From contig CAJYWD010000046.1 of the NCBI GenBank assembly GCA_913778505.1, positions 74,566 through 138,565 of the forward strand: DNA of 64,000 nucleotides, in the 5' to 3' direction. This document shows positions 1 through 8,382 of this stretch, one piece after another (positions within the stretch are counted from its first letter, which is position 1; the number at the start of each line of letters is the position of its first letter). Source of the DNA: an uncultured Chryseobacterium sp. Its GTDB lineage: Bacteria; Bacteroidota; Bacteroidia; Flavobacteriales; Weeksellaceae. The notes beneath the pieces are model-generated. The model did no database searches. It was not told where the DNA came from and worked only from the letters and a program-made list of their open reading frames with translations. Both the position numbers and the translations under genes were made by a program.

Positions 1-2668
1 TGCTGGTAGGAACGTTTCTCGCAGGCTTGTAGTTAGTTGCTGCCGTACCGTCCTTGTCATTATCATAAGAACTAGGGGCATCACCATAATCGTAAAGATC
101 ATTTACCACAAACTGGTAGTCTTCTATCTCTCCGTCTCCTGTACCCGCACCATAACTTCTCGTATCGATCAATGTTGCAGCATTGCTGTTGGTCAGTGAG
201 GTATCGGATAATCTGAATCTCACATAGGCTTTCCCTGCTGCTAAAACCGAAGCGGATACTGTAGTCGTATTCCACGTAAGGATAAAATTAGATGTCCCGT
301 TGGCTGCAATATTGGCAGCAGTGGCGGTAACAGATTCATCCCCACTGAATTTACCGTCTCCGTTCAAATCAAGCCAGCCATAGACATAGGCTGTTTTAGT
401 AACAGCAGTCTTGTTATTTACAGGGATGCTAATGGTAAACGGTGCTCCGCTGGTAATGGTCTTCGGAGTAGTTATCGCATCTTCATCCAAGCCGTCTCCA
501 TTGGTACCGTTGTTGTCAGCCGGGGAGCTTACACTGGCAGGAGACAATTCAAAATCAATGGTATTACCCATCATAAATGTTGATGTTCCAGCAGGATCAT
601 TGGTTTGTGATGCCGCTGTAGAAGAGCTTCCGTTTTCATAAGATACCGGTGCATCTCCAAAGTCTCGCGTTACCGTCAATTGGTAATCTTCAACCTCTCC
701 GTAAGATGCATATTGGTAAGCTCCCGTTGATGTACCGTCAGCAATAGCTCTTTCGTCTACCACAGCATTAGCTGCATCTCCAATCGCTGACAGAGGATTA
801 GCCTGTATCAGTCTTAGTCTCAAATATACTTTTTGGGTAGAGGCCGCAATAGTGTTTATCTGTGCAGCGGTAAAGCCTATTGTTACGGAAGTAGCATTTG
901 CAGCTACATTCACAGCTCCGCTGTTGCCTGCTAATTCTCCTGACTCAAATCTTCCATTGTTGTTTAAATCGAGCCAAGCGTATAATGTAGCATTCGCTCC
1001 TGTGGTATTCTTAACATTTACCGTATAGCTGTTGATCACATTGGTACGGATATTAAGCTGTGAAGCGGAAAGACCGTCATCGGAAACACCGTCTCCGTTG
1101 CTTCCGTTGTTATCGGCTCCTGCAGCTACGGAAAGCGGTGCGTTTTCTACCGTATATGTGCTTCCCAAATACAAATTGCTGGTAGGAAGGTTTCTGGCTG
1201 GCTTGTAATTAGCTGCTGCCGTACCGTTCATATCATTATCATAAGAAGTTGGGGCGTCGCCAAAGTCGTAAGTATCTACGACATTGATTTGATAATCTTC
1301 TACTTCACCTGCAGCATACGTTGCAGCATCTACCGAACTTGCACTACTAATCGCTCCGTTTCCAATGCTTCTTTCATCCAGTGTAGCATCTGAGGTATCT
1401 AACAAAGAAATAGCAGAAAGCCTAAGCCTCATATACACCTTTGCGGTAGAGGTAAGCGTTGCAGTTTGCGCAGAAGTCCAAATTAGGGTCTGGGTACTGC
1501 TTCCGTTGTTGGAAAAGGAAACAACGGTACTACTTGCCAATTCTGTTGCCTGAAACTTCCCATCGCCGTTAAAATCGATCCACCCATACAAATACCGGGT
1601 TGTTGCTGACGGATTGTTTACCGGTACAGACAAGGTGTAAGGTGCTCCTTTTCTTATTGGATTAGAAGCGGGTACAATACCATCTTCATCTGCCGTGGCA
1701 TTTGCGTTATCCCCTGATGCGTTGTTTTCATCGGGAGATGTTACACTGTAAGGACCAAATTCCAAATCCGGAGCATTGCTTCCCATATATAACCCTGAAA
1801 GTGGCGCATGCACTGCAGGAATAAATACATTATCCTTGCTCGTATCATAAGATACAGGCAGATCTCCGTAATCATAAGCGGGTGAAGTTACACTTGCCCA
1901 CGTAGTTCCTACGTTGATATTGTCGATAGCAAGTTCAGGGCTGATAGTATTTGTACCCTGAGATAGCTGCACGGCTGCCAACGTTGTTGGATCAGTTGCC
2001 GTAAAAAGCGCTCCTGTAGTAGTGTAAGAAACATCAGCAGTGGAGGGTTCGGCTGCTAAAGATGGATTTACATAGAGTCTCAGCACATCATTATTAGAAC
2101 CGGCTACCCATTCATACTTTAATACAATGTTGATATTGGTGTTATACGGTCTTACAACAGATTCGTATTCCACAGCTCCTGTAGAACCTTTCTGTAACCC
2201 GAAACTAAAGCTTGACATTCCGTTCAATCTGATATAGACCTTAGCTGAAACTGTAGTGGTAACGCCTAATGACAAAAAATAGTCTCCTGCTCCAAGAACA
2301 TTTTGTGCAGAGGAAATATTCACAACAGCACTTGCATAGACCGCAGGTACATTTGTTCCTGTATTGCCTAAAGTTGCTGTTGCAAATGTGCGGTACACAT
2401 CCTGACCTTCTTTTCCAAGAGAAACCTTGTTGCCAATCCCATTTCCAATGGTTCCCGGATAGGCAAGATTGCCTGTTGATGTTGATATTACAGGTGTTGC
2501 TGTTGCAAACTGTGTCCAGTTGGCAGAAGTAAGTGCCGTACTGTTGGGATAATTAAAACTCTCGGTGAGGAGGGTTTGTCCCAACATTCGTGGTACTACC
2601 GAGAGTACCATACAAACTCCGAGGAGTAACCAGAGTTTTTTTTGAAAAAATTTATATAATTGAATCAT
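1..2668 (-). CDS. Large GEVED-repeat surface protein, N-terminal part (3' end outside window)
   Basis: An open frame runs from the ATG at 2668 to the left window edge without a stop (at least 888 residues). The N-terminus is a signal peptide (MIQLYKFFQKK followed by a hydrophobic stretch ending in LGQ). After a jelly-roll-like N-terminal region of about 250 residues there are tandem modules of roughly 190-200 residues. Each opens with a YD(Y/F)GDAPxSY-like motif, continues with D.NNxSxGDGxxDDG, and ends in GE(V/I)EDY, with GEVEDY at about 1290 and 685 and GEIEDY at about 120-135. This is the GEVED domain of secreted Bacteroidetes proteins. The repeats are also similar as DNA (1-100 resembles 1168-1270). 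It is probably a T9SS-exported adhesin, but the C-terminal sorting signal would lie beyond the edge. G+C is visibly higher than in the intergenic DNA. Confidence 0.85.
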   Translation of the reverse strand, partial: MIQLYKFFQKKLWLLLGVCMVLSVVPRMLGQTLLTESFNYPNSTALTSANWTQFATATPVISTSTGNLAYPGTIGNGIGNKVSLGKEGQDVYRTFATATLGNTGTNVPAVYASAVVNISSAQNVLGAGDYFLSLGVTTTVSAKVYIRLNGMSSFSFGLQKGSTGAVEYESVVRPYNTNINIVLKYEWVAGSNNDVLRLYVNPSLAAEPSTADVSYTTTGALFTATDPTTLAAVQLSQGTNTISPELAIDNINVGTTWASVTSPAYDYGDLPVSYDTSKDNVFIPAVHAPLSGLYMGSNAPDLEFGPYSVTSPDENNASGDNANATADEDGIVPASNPIRKGAPYTLSVPVNNPSATTRYLYGWIDFNGDGKFQATELASSTVVSFSNNGSSTQTLIWTSAQTATLTSTAKVYMRLRLSAISLLDTSDATLDERSIGNGAISSASSVDAATYAAGEVEDYQINVVDTYDFGDAPTSYDNDMNGTAAANYKPARNLPTSNLYLGSTYTVENAPLSVAAGADNNGSNGDGVSDDGLSASQLNIRTNVINSYTVNVKNTTGANATLYAWLDLNNNGRFESGELAGNSGAVNVAANATSVTIGFTAAQINTIAASTQKVYLRLRLIQANPLSAIGDAANAVVDERAIADGTSTGAYQYASYGEVEDYQLTVTRDFGDAPVSYENGSSSTAASQTNDPAGTSTFMMGNTIDFELSPASVSSPADNNGTNGDGLDEDAITTPKTITSGAPFTISIPVNNKTAVTKTAYVYGWLDLNGDGKFSGDESVTATAANIAANGTSNFILTWNTTTVSASVLAAGKAYVRFRLSDTSLTNSNAATLIDTRSYGAGTGDGEIEDYQFVVNDLYDYGDAPSSYDNDKDGTAATNYKPARNVPTS

Positions 2669-2724
2669 TTATGTAATAAATTAAGATTAATCTTTAATGA
2701 ATGTTGTTATCTATTATCTAGATT

Positions 2725-2804
2725 TTATTTATTATTGATACCGACATGAGAGTAAGCAATTGAAGACACCAAGATTGCGCTAATAATAAAGGATGCTTTT
2801 TCAT
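2725..2804 (-). pseudogene. Frameshifted remnant of a QVGIN-type secreted protein N-terminus
   Basis: Reading leftward from the ATG at 2804 gives MKK. After a one-base frame slip the frame then reads SFIISAILVSSIAYSHVGIN and stops. This is the signal peptide plus VGIN motif that starts two intact proteins in this window (29422-30171 and 61348-62439). No downstream part of such a gene remains before the GEVED gene. It is a short fossil. The match rests on the signal-peptide pattern and four or five conserved residues, so it is tentative. Confidence 0.35.
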
Positions 2805-2852
2805 AATAAAGTGTTTAAGAGTTAATTTTTAATTCAGATTTATAAAAGGAAT

Positions 2853-2867
2853 AGCCGTGAGGCGGCT
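2853..2867 (-). terminator. Possible weak terminator hairpin
   Basis: AGCCG and CGGCT form a 5-bp GC-rich stem with a 5-base loop. Read on the minus strand it is followed by ATTCCTTTTAT. It lies between the small secreted protein gene (ending at 3102) and the GEVED gene (starting at 2668), so it may partly separate the two. The stem is short and the T run is interrupted. Confidence 0.3.
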
Positions 2868-3101
2868 TTGTATTTGATAGGAAGTGCGGTTCTTACCTGT
2901 AAATAATCGTGGTAGCAAATCACTTGAGTAGATCATTCAGGGTATTTGCATCTTATTTTCCTTATTTGACTACTAAACTATCTCGATGTCAGAAAACGAG
3001 TTAAACCACTGTCTGTGTGGATTTACAGCTCATTAATGAGCAGTTAGAAATACCTGCTATTTTTCATCTGTAAATTATTGTCAGTAGCGGTGAAAATCAA
3101 T

Positions 3102-3749
3102 TTAGGTAAGTAAATGCGAACCGTTGTGTGGAGTGGAAGGCGGTGGACGGGAATAGTAATCGTCCGGAAACAGCTGCGAATACTGACGGTACACATAAGA
3201 AAATTCCTGAGTAGAGCCGGAAGGATTAAACAGTTTGCCTGTATAAGATTTCTGAAGCACTGCTTTGATTTTCGCCAATGAAGTGGAGCCTGATGCCGTG
3301 GTATTGCAATACTCAGTGATCCGTAAAACAGTATTTTTTTTATTTTCAGAATATTGTATATCAGTTCTTACTAAGTTTTCTGCAGCTGTTCTTTTGAGAG
3401 CGTGATGAGTCTTAAGTTTTTGTTTTACCGCTATTTTCTTTTCCGGTTCATATAAAGTTTCCTTGATTTTATGCAGTTCGGCATTTTCGAAATGTTCTAT
3501 TCCCGATACGATTGTATGTTCTGAAATATATACGTTTGTATTGTGATCGTATACATTCTGAACCTCAGTCTCTGAATTAGTGATAGATATGCTGTCTGTG
3601 ATTGATATATAAGATCCGTCTATGACCGTGATTGCAGGATTATAGTTGCCAAAGCTTTGTGCATAAAAGAACATTGCAAAGAAGATGGAAATAAAAACGA
3701 GTCTCAACCTAAATGAATAGGATGAGACCGTTACTAAATTTCTCATCAT
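3102..3749 (-). CDS. Small secreted protein next to the GEVED adhesin
   Basis: About 215 residues if it starts at the ATG at 3749 (or 3746). The frame stays open upstream to 3917 but then runs through the inverted repeat, and only the 3749 start gives a clean signal peptide (hydrophobic run ending FFYAQSFG). After the signal come ITVIDGSYISITDSISI and other short beta-rich stretches, then a basic middle region (KKIAVKQKLKTHHALKR) and a proline-rich tail. I recognise no family. Secreted proteins of this style sit beside large adhesin genes in flavobacteria. The gene faces left out of the invertible segment at 3877-4099. If that segment flips, its promoter would point into this gene, with a leader of roughly 130 bases beyond the repeat. 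Confidence 0.6.
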   Translation of the reverse strand: MMRNLVTVSSYSFRLRLVFISIFFAMFFYAQSFGNYNPAITVIDGSYISITDSISITNSETEVQNVYDHNTNVYISEHTIVSGIEHFENAELHKIKETLYEPEKKIAVKQKLKTHHALKRTAAENLVRTDIQYSENKKNTVLRITEYCNTTASGSTSLAKIKAVLQKSYTGKLFNPSGSTQEFSYVYRQYSQLFPDDYYSRPPPSTPHNGSHLLT

Positions 3750-3876
3750 TTGTGCACCTGTTATTGAGTGTCGTTCATTAACTTGTGGAAAGCAAGAACA
3801 AACCGTCATACTGAGACAGGATCTATTGTATCTTGATCTAATCATCATTTGTCTGTTCATTTTGTTTTTAGAATAC

Positions 3877-3894
3877 GTAGTCCTAAATAGACTA
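3877..3894 (+). repeat. Left 18-bp inverted repeat of the invertible segment
   Basis: GTAGTCCTAAATAGACTA is a perfect reverse complement of 4082-4099. It is also internally partly symmetrical (GTAGTC and GACTA arms around a 7-base AT-rich core), as expected for a tyrosine-recombinase crossover site. Confidence 0.85.
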
Positions 3895-4039
3895 TTTTCT
3901 AAAATATTGATTTGCAAGTCAATATTTTAACAATAGGAAATTACTACCAATAAACAATTATGGATGATTATTATATTAAAAAAATAATGACGGAAATGAT
4001 CCTAAACGGAATAAATATTTAAAAATCAACAGTTTGTAT

Positions 4040-4070
4040 ATTGTCAATTATATTTATTTGTGTAGATTTG
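4040..4070 (+). promoter_or_regulatory. Bacteroidetes-type promoter inside the invertible segment
   Basis: ATTG at 4040-4043 and TAGATTTG at 4063-4070 are separated by 19 bases. They match the Bacteroidetes primary-sigma consensus TTTG / TAnnTTTG. In the present orientation transcription would start near 4077, cross the right repeat and enter the recombinase gene. If the segment inverts, the same promoter would fire left into 3749-3102. Confidence 0.65.
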
Positions 4071-4081
4071 CATCAGAATCG

Positions 4082-4099
4082 TAGTCTATTTAGGACTAC
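4082..4099 (-). repeat. Right 18-bp inverted repeat of the invertible segment
   Basis: TAGTCTATTTAGGACTAC is the exact reverse complement of 3877-3894. It lies about 50 bp before the recombinase start codon. I saw no third copy of the site elsewhere in the window. Confidence 0.85.
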
Positions 4100-4148
4100 T
4101 TTTTTTTGCCTAAATTCGTGGTATATATAACCTTAAAAATATACTCGG

Positions 4149-5399
4149 ATGATATTTAATTTTCTCTTAGCTCCAAACGGTGGCGTACTTCAGAATATCT
4201 ATTTAACAATAAAAATTGTAAAAAATGATAAAATCTTTAATTTTTGCACATCATTAAAAATTTCTGAGAAAGATTGGGATAATATAAAAGGCAGGCCTTC
4301 TAACTTATACAGAAAACATGATAAAAGGCTCAACGAGAAGTTGGATCTGATCAAAAAGAATCTGGCAGAATATCTTTTGGAACAAAATCTGGAAAAAAGA
4401 ATACCGCTACAAAGTGAAATGCATCGACGGATAAGCACTATCTGTTCTGAATATGATGATACAGAGCATTCGCCTTTCACATTCTTAAACTACATGCTGC
4501 TTTATATAGAAACAAAACGAGACCATGTATGTCACTCCACTTATAAGCGTTACAAAGTTTTCTACAAGTTATTTTCCCGTTTTGAAGGATATGCACTCAA
4601 AAAATATGATGTGAAAGATATAGATTTGGATTTTGTGAAAAAATTTATTGCTTTTGGCAAGGAGGAAAGCTATAATGAGAATACCATCAACCGAACAATT
4701 CATTTCATAAAGACCATACTGATTTTTGCTGAGCGGAAAGGTGTGCGTACCAGCATCAGAGACATTGAAGTACGAAGGGAAAAACATAGTGGAAAATTAA
4801 TCACTCTGGATGATCAGGATCTTTTAAAGATCATCCATACGCCTCTGCCGGAAAGATTATTGGCAGCCAAAAACTGGTTACTCATTAGCTGCTATACAGG
4901 ACAACGTTTTTCCGATTTTATGAGATTCAACACAGAAAATTTAAGTCGCATCTCTGACAAATTGTGTCTCGCATTTACTCAGAAAAAAACCAATAAAGAT
5001 ATATTACTTCCACTTCACCCGATTGTTTTAAGAATTCTTGAAGATAATAATGGCTGTTTTCCAGAAGTTTTGAGCTTGCAGTCATACAATAACCAAATAA
5101 AAGAGATTGCTTTTCTGGCAAATTTAAGGGAACCTATAAGAGCGAAGAAGCGGATGAATTTCCGCTCTCACGAGACAAGTGCTGAAAAATGGGAAGTCTT
5201 GACAAGCCATATCGGTAGACGAAGTTTTGCAACAAATTTTTATGGAAAAATACCAACACCTCTTTTAATAAGTGCAACGGGGCATAGTACCGAACAGATG
5301 TTTCTCAATTACATTAACATAATGGATAAAGAAAGAGTCCTAACACTTAGTGATCATTTTGAACAAAATTACCAAGAAATTATTAAAATTGACAGGTAG
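4149..5399 (+). CDS. Tyrosine recombinase, probable invertase for the adjacent promoter
   Basis: A 416-residue phage-integrase-family protein. An N-terminal arm-type DNA-binding region (about 1-100) precedes a SAM-like core-binding domain (about 105-200) and the catalytic domain (about 215-400). The catalytic set is complete: Arg253 in TGQRFSD, Lys280 or a neighbouring lysine in TQKKTNKD, His354 and Arg357 in SHIGRRSF, His379 in ATGHS and Tyr388 in LNYI. Retaining the first arginine sets it apart from the island integrase at 24539, which has TGLAY there. No tRNA gene, excisionase or other mobile-element gene adjoins it. Its partner is instead a pair of inverted repeats immediately upstream. 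The natural reading is a DNA invertase that flips 3877-4099, controlled by the promoter it inverts. It could also be the leftover integrase of a lost element. Confidence 0.8.
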   Translation: MIFNFLLAPNGGVLQNIYLTIKIVKNDKIFNFCTSLKISEKDWDNIKGRPSNLYRKHDKRLNEKLDLIKKNLAEYLLEQNLEKRIPLQSEMHRRISTICSEYDDTEHSPFTFLNYMLLYIETKRDHVCHSTYKRYKVFYKLFSRFEGYALKKYDVKDIDLDFVKKFIAFGKEESYNENTINRTIHFIKTILIFAERKGVRTSIRDIEVRREKHSGKLITLDDQDLLKIIHTPLPERLLAAKNWLLISCYTGQRFSDFMRFNTENLSRISDKLCLAFTQKKTNKDILLPLHPIVLRILEDNNGCFPEVLSLQSYNNQIKEIAFLANLREPIRAKKRMNFRSHETSAEKWEVLTSHIGRRSFATNFYGKIPTPLLISATGHSTEQMFLNYINIMDKERVLTLSDHFEQNYQEIIKIDR

Positions 5400-5443
5400 C
5401 TAATTTGAACTACCAGTTTTTTAAAGGAAAAGATTTATTTTAA

Positions 5444-5713
5444 AATATAGAGATTGCAGTCAAAAGCAAGCACCGTCGTAAAAGCAGACTAATTTTTGGC
5501 AAGCTTGATGGTGGTTTATAGTTCAGTTATAATGAAATACCGGAAGCATTAAGAAACGGCCACAGATGGAATAACGGTTCTGCTGTCCGATTGATTGGTA
5601 AAGAATAGCCAAAGGATCATTCAAAAAACTTAGTTTCTGACGTTCCAAATGCAAATCCTTCATCTGCAAAGTATTCAAGTGGTCATAAAAAGCAAAGTAG
5701 CGCCAACTTATAA
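5444..5713 (+). pseudogene. Decayed reading frame, family unknown
   Basis: One frame reads as protein-like sequence (IEIAVKSKHRRKSRLIFGKL, then PEALRNGHRWNNGS, then a Ser/Lys-rich tail) but is broken by TAG at 5519 and TAG at 5606 before TAA at 5711. It has no start codon. I do not recognise the family. It fills most of the gap between the recombinase and the M36 protease gene. Confidence 0.3.
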
Positions 5714-5725
5714 AGTCTGCGCTAC
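5697..5725. terminator. Terminator between convergent genes
   Basis: GTAGCGC (5697-5703) pairs perfectly with GCGCTAC (5719-5725) over a 15-base loop and is followed by CTTTTTATTA on the plus strand. On the minus strand the hairpin is followed by TTTGCTTTTTAT. It could therefore end transcripts from the recombinase side and from the T9SS operon (last stop at 5790). Confidence 0.6.
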
Positions 5726-5789
5726 CTTTTTATTAATTAATTTAAGAAAATTTCTATCATCCGCTGAGCCGGAGGACTGAAAGAGATTA

Positions 5790-8372
5790 TTAATCAATCA
5801 TTAACTTGTTGCTAAAGCTAACTCCGATTCCTTCCCCAGTCAGAATGTAGACACCTTTAGAAAGTCCTGAAGTGATAATAGGATCCTCAGAATTGATCAA
5901 TTGTTCATCCAGTTTTTTACCGGACAGATCGTAAATGGTGATCTTAACCTTTCCTGTCAGATGAGCACCGTTGGTTTTGATGTACACTTCCTTTCTGGCA
6001 GGATTGGGGTAGATTGATACTTTTTTGCTTACCGCGACATCAGAGGTTCCCAGCGAGCATTCTGCAGGCAGAGAATAATCTTCAACCTGATCAGAGATTG
6101 CATTGGGTAAAGTACCCCTTGTAGCTCCCGCACTGGCATTGGCTCCCAAGCCACGTTTTGCAAAGGCGCTCCATATCATACATTTGTTTTCACCATTATT
6201 TAAGTCAGCATCTGCAGCAATGATAGCATCTCTGCCGGAGATAAAGTTAGGATAGCAGCCTTGGATCTTCATTGCCTCCATCACAAGTTGTACCACTTTA
6301 CCGCTTCCTGAGTTTGGATGATTGGCAATATCGTTCGAGTAACCATACTTATCCGCAAACTTCCAGTGCAAGTCCCAAAGCATCGTTGCCCAGATAAATC
6401 CTACAGCATGTACATCCACGATGAGCGTACCATCTCCTGTATCTAAAAATTTACCATTTGTATCTCCGTACGTGTAATCATTAACAGAAAAGTCGGGGGA
6501 ATATTTTGCCGGCCTGATTCCGGATCCTGTTGCGGATTGATTTGCAACAAATGACCCCGTAGATCTGGGCGTTGCAGAAGTAGCATCCGGAGTACCAGTC
6601 ACCATCAGAGCCATAAAGTCCGACCAGCCCTCTCCCATCTGTTCGTTGGCATAAGCTACATTCAGACAGCTGTATCCATTGCCTGTACTTCTTGTAGAAA
6701 TACCGTGTGTATATTCGTGGGCTATTACGCCATTGTCCAAACTTCCATCCAGATCAAACGTACTATACTTGAGATTGACGTTGACATTAATATTTTGGCC
6801 GATTTTATTTTTGATAATTTCCCCTTCCGCATTATTAATCAAAATACCCGGAATCTTTACAGTATTGTCCTGTCCGCTCATATTTATAATAGATTGCGAT
6901 GGATCAGGATTGTAAATGATCACCGCCTTGGCACCGCTATCCTGAGCTTTTTTAAACTTGACATCAAAATTACAGTTTCCTCTCTGTATAAGGGCTATCT
7001 TCCCGGTAAGATTTGAGTTTGTGAGGCTGGTACACGCATCTGCAGGTGTAGCCATTACTACATCCCCGGTGAGCGGGTTATCTACAGGAAAAGCGCCGCC
7101 AAAACCTGAATTATATCCAGCTTCCGGTCTTCTGCCTACCAGATCACTTGGTGCATTATAAGTCAGGAAATATCCGTAACGCCATAGATACATTTGCATC
7201 CTGGGAGAAAATCCATCCGGAGGAGTGGCAAAATTGGCGTTATTAAAGCCAGACCCGTCTCTTGCCTCGGCCAGCACAGGATCATAATCAGTGTAAGGTT
7301 CACCTTTTCCAAAGTTTGCAGACTGGAAGTTACGACCAGCTTCGTCAAAACCGTATCTGTAAAAGATATCATGCATTTTATTCGAGGCATAGAAAAGATT
7401 GGTTATGGAAGCATTAGTATAGGCTGTCACCGGCTGGCTCAGATTGAGCGGAAAGTCGAAAAGCCTCTGCGTACCACCATTGGCACTAGCGCCAATTTGA
7501 TTTGAGCCATTAAGGTCTGTGTAGGCATAGGCATTGTTACCTCTGGTAAAGTTGTAGGTGGTGTCTCCATCGTTATGCCATCCTAGAGGAGAGGCATCCA
7601 GATACCACGGGTTAGTCTCCAGGGTGCGTGGTCCGAAGTTCGGAGATTCTACCGGGAAAGCATATACACGGTAAGAAGCATTATCTTCAATATCTGCCTT
7701 CTGATTTTTTTCCACTGGAATAGCTGATGCATCAGATTGATAGTGATCGATACCCGACTGCTTTTCGCCGGTAAACGCATGATCATGAAACTGGCAAGAC
7801 ACCGTAAGATTTGTCTTTTTAATGATACTACCATCTACTGCGTCTACAATTATATCCCAGTAGTTATTAGTTCCTTTTTCAAAAAAATTAACTGCGTAAC
7901 TCAATTTCAACTGTCCGTTATCATCAGGAAAATAAACCAATTGATATATGACCGAATTGTTCAAGCGTCCTTTGAAATCGTAATCGCTCTTATCACCACG
8001 GAGTTTTGCCGATGACAGTACTGAGTTAAAATCCTTTTCCACATCGAACCGGGTCTTGGCCCCTCCGGTACTTTCCGGTACAGTGATAAATTTGTCTGAA
8101 AGGTACTGTACACCTTCTTTATTCATAAGAACTGATGATATGGCTCCATATACAGGCACTCCTCCAAAAGTCTGCTGAATGGTTACAATTTTTTTATCAG
8201 AATCCTTTTTAGAATCCTTATGTATAATTTTAAACGTATTTTCAAAACCAACTTTTCGTGAAGCAAGATATTGCGCTATTACAGCCTCTTCATTATTCTG
8301 AGCATGGATAATGCTTCCGGCAAAAAAAGCTGCTATTGCAACCTTTGCCTTAATTGTAGTTCTTAATTTCAT
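5790..8372 (-). CDS. Secreted M36 (fungalysin-like) metalloprotease with T9SS sorting domain
   Basis: 860 residues. A signal peptide ending SIIHAQ is followed by an FTP-type propeptide region (about 25-190). The M36 catalytic domain has zinc motif HEYTHG near residue 550 and a downstream glutamate in the GEGWSDF motif. A protease-associated (PA) domain (LTGKIALIQRGNCNFDVKFK and following) is inserted before the HEYTH motif. The C-terminal ~75 residues form a type A sorting domain (SIYPNPARKEVYI ... GLSKGVYIL). It should be exported by the Sec system and then T9SS, activated by propeptide removal, and act as an extracellular zinc protease. It is the last gene of a four-gene operon; its start is 10 bp after the leucine-rich-repeat gene ends. 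Confidence 0.93.
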   Translation of the reverse strand: MKLRTTIKAKVAIAAFFAGSIIHAQNNEEAVIAQYLASRKVGFENTFKIIHKDSKKDSDKKIVTIQQTFGGVPVYGAISSVLMNKEGVQYLSDKFITVPESTGGAKTRFDVEKDFNSVLSSAKLRGDKSDYDFKGRLNNSVIYQLVYFPDDNGQLKLSYAVNFFEKGTNNYWDIIVDAVDGSIIKKTNLTVSCQFHDHAFTGEKQSGIDHYQSDASAIPVEKNQKADIEDNASYRVYAFPVESPNFGPRTLETNPWYLDASPLGWHNDGDTTYNFTRGNNAYAYTDLNGSNQIGASANGGTQRLFDFPLNLSQPVTAYTNASITNLFYASNKMHDIFYRYGFDEAGRNFQSANFGKGEPYTDYDPVLAEARDGSGFNNANFATPPDGFSPRMQMYLWRYGYFLTYNAPSDLVGRRPEAGYNSGFGGAFPVDNPLTGDVVMATPADACTSLTNSNLTGKIALIQRGNCNFDVKFKKAQDSGAKAVIIYNPDPSQSIINMSGQDNTVKIPGILINNAEGEIIKNKIGQNINVNVNLKYSTFDLDGSLDNGVIAHEYTHGISTRSTGNGYSCLNVAYANEQMGEGWSDFMALMVTGTPDATSATPRSTGSFVANQSATGSGIRPAKYSPDFSVNDYTYGDTNGKFLDTGDGTLIVDVHAVGFIWATMLWDLHWKFADKYGYSNDIANHPNSGSGKVVQLVMEAMKIQGCYPNFISGRDAIIAADADLNNGENKCMIWSAFAKRGLGANASAGATRGTLPNAISDQVEDYSLPAECSLGTSDVAVSKKVSIYPNPARKEVYIKTNGAHLTGKVKITIYDLSGKKLDEQLINSEDPIITSGLSKGVYILTGEGIGVSFSNKLMID

Positions 8373-8382
8373 TAGATTTTGT

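Larger units (their letters stand above)
3877..4099. other. Putative invertible promoter segment
   Basis: The 223 bp bounded by perfect 18-bp inverted repeats contain no plausible gene, are very AT-rich and carry a consensus Bacteroidetes promoter pointing right. The segment separates a rightward tyrosine recombinase gene (start 4149) from a leftward surface-protein locus (start 3749). This arrangement matches the invertible promoters that control surface polysaccharides and surface proteins in Bacteroides, where a serine or tyrosine recombinase flips the promoter. In the orientation present here the promoter reads toward the recombinase and the surface genes would lack it. Inversion itself is inferred. 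Confidence 0.7.

Noticed and set aside
3750-3917. Upstream extension of the small secreted protein
   Set aside because: It begins at a TTG inside the invertible segment and reads through the inverted repeat. The ATG at 3749 starts a proper signal peptide.
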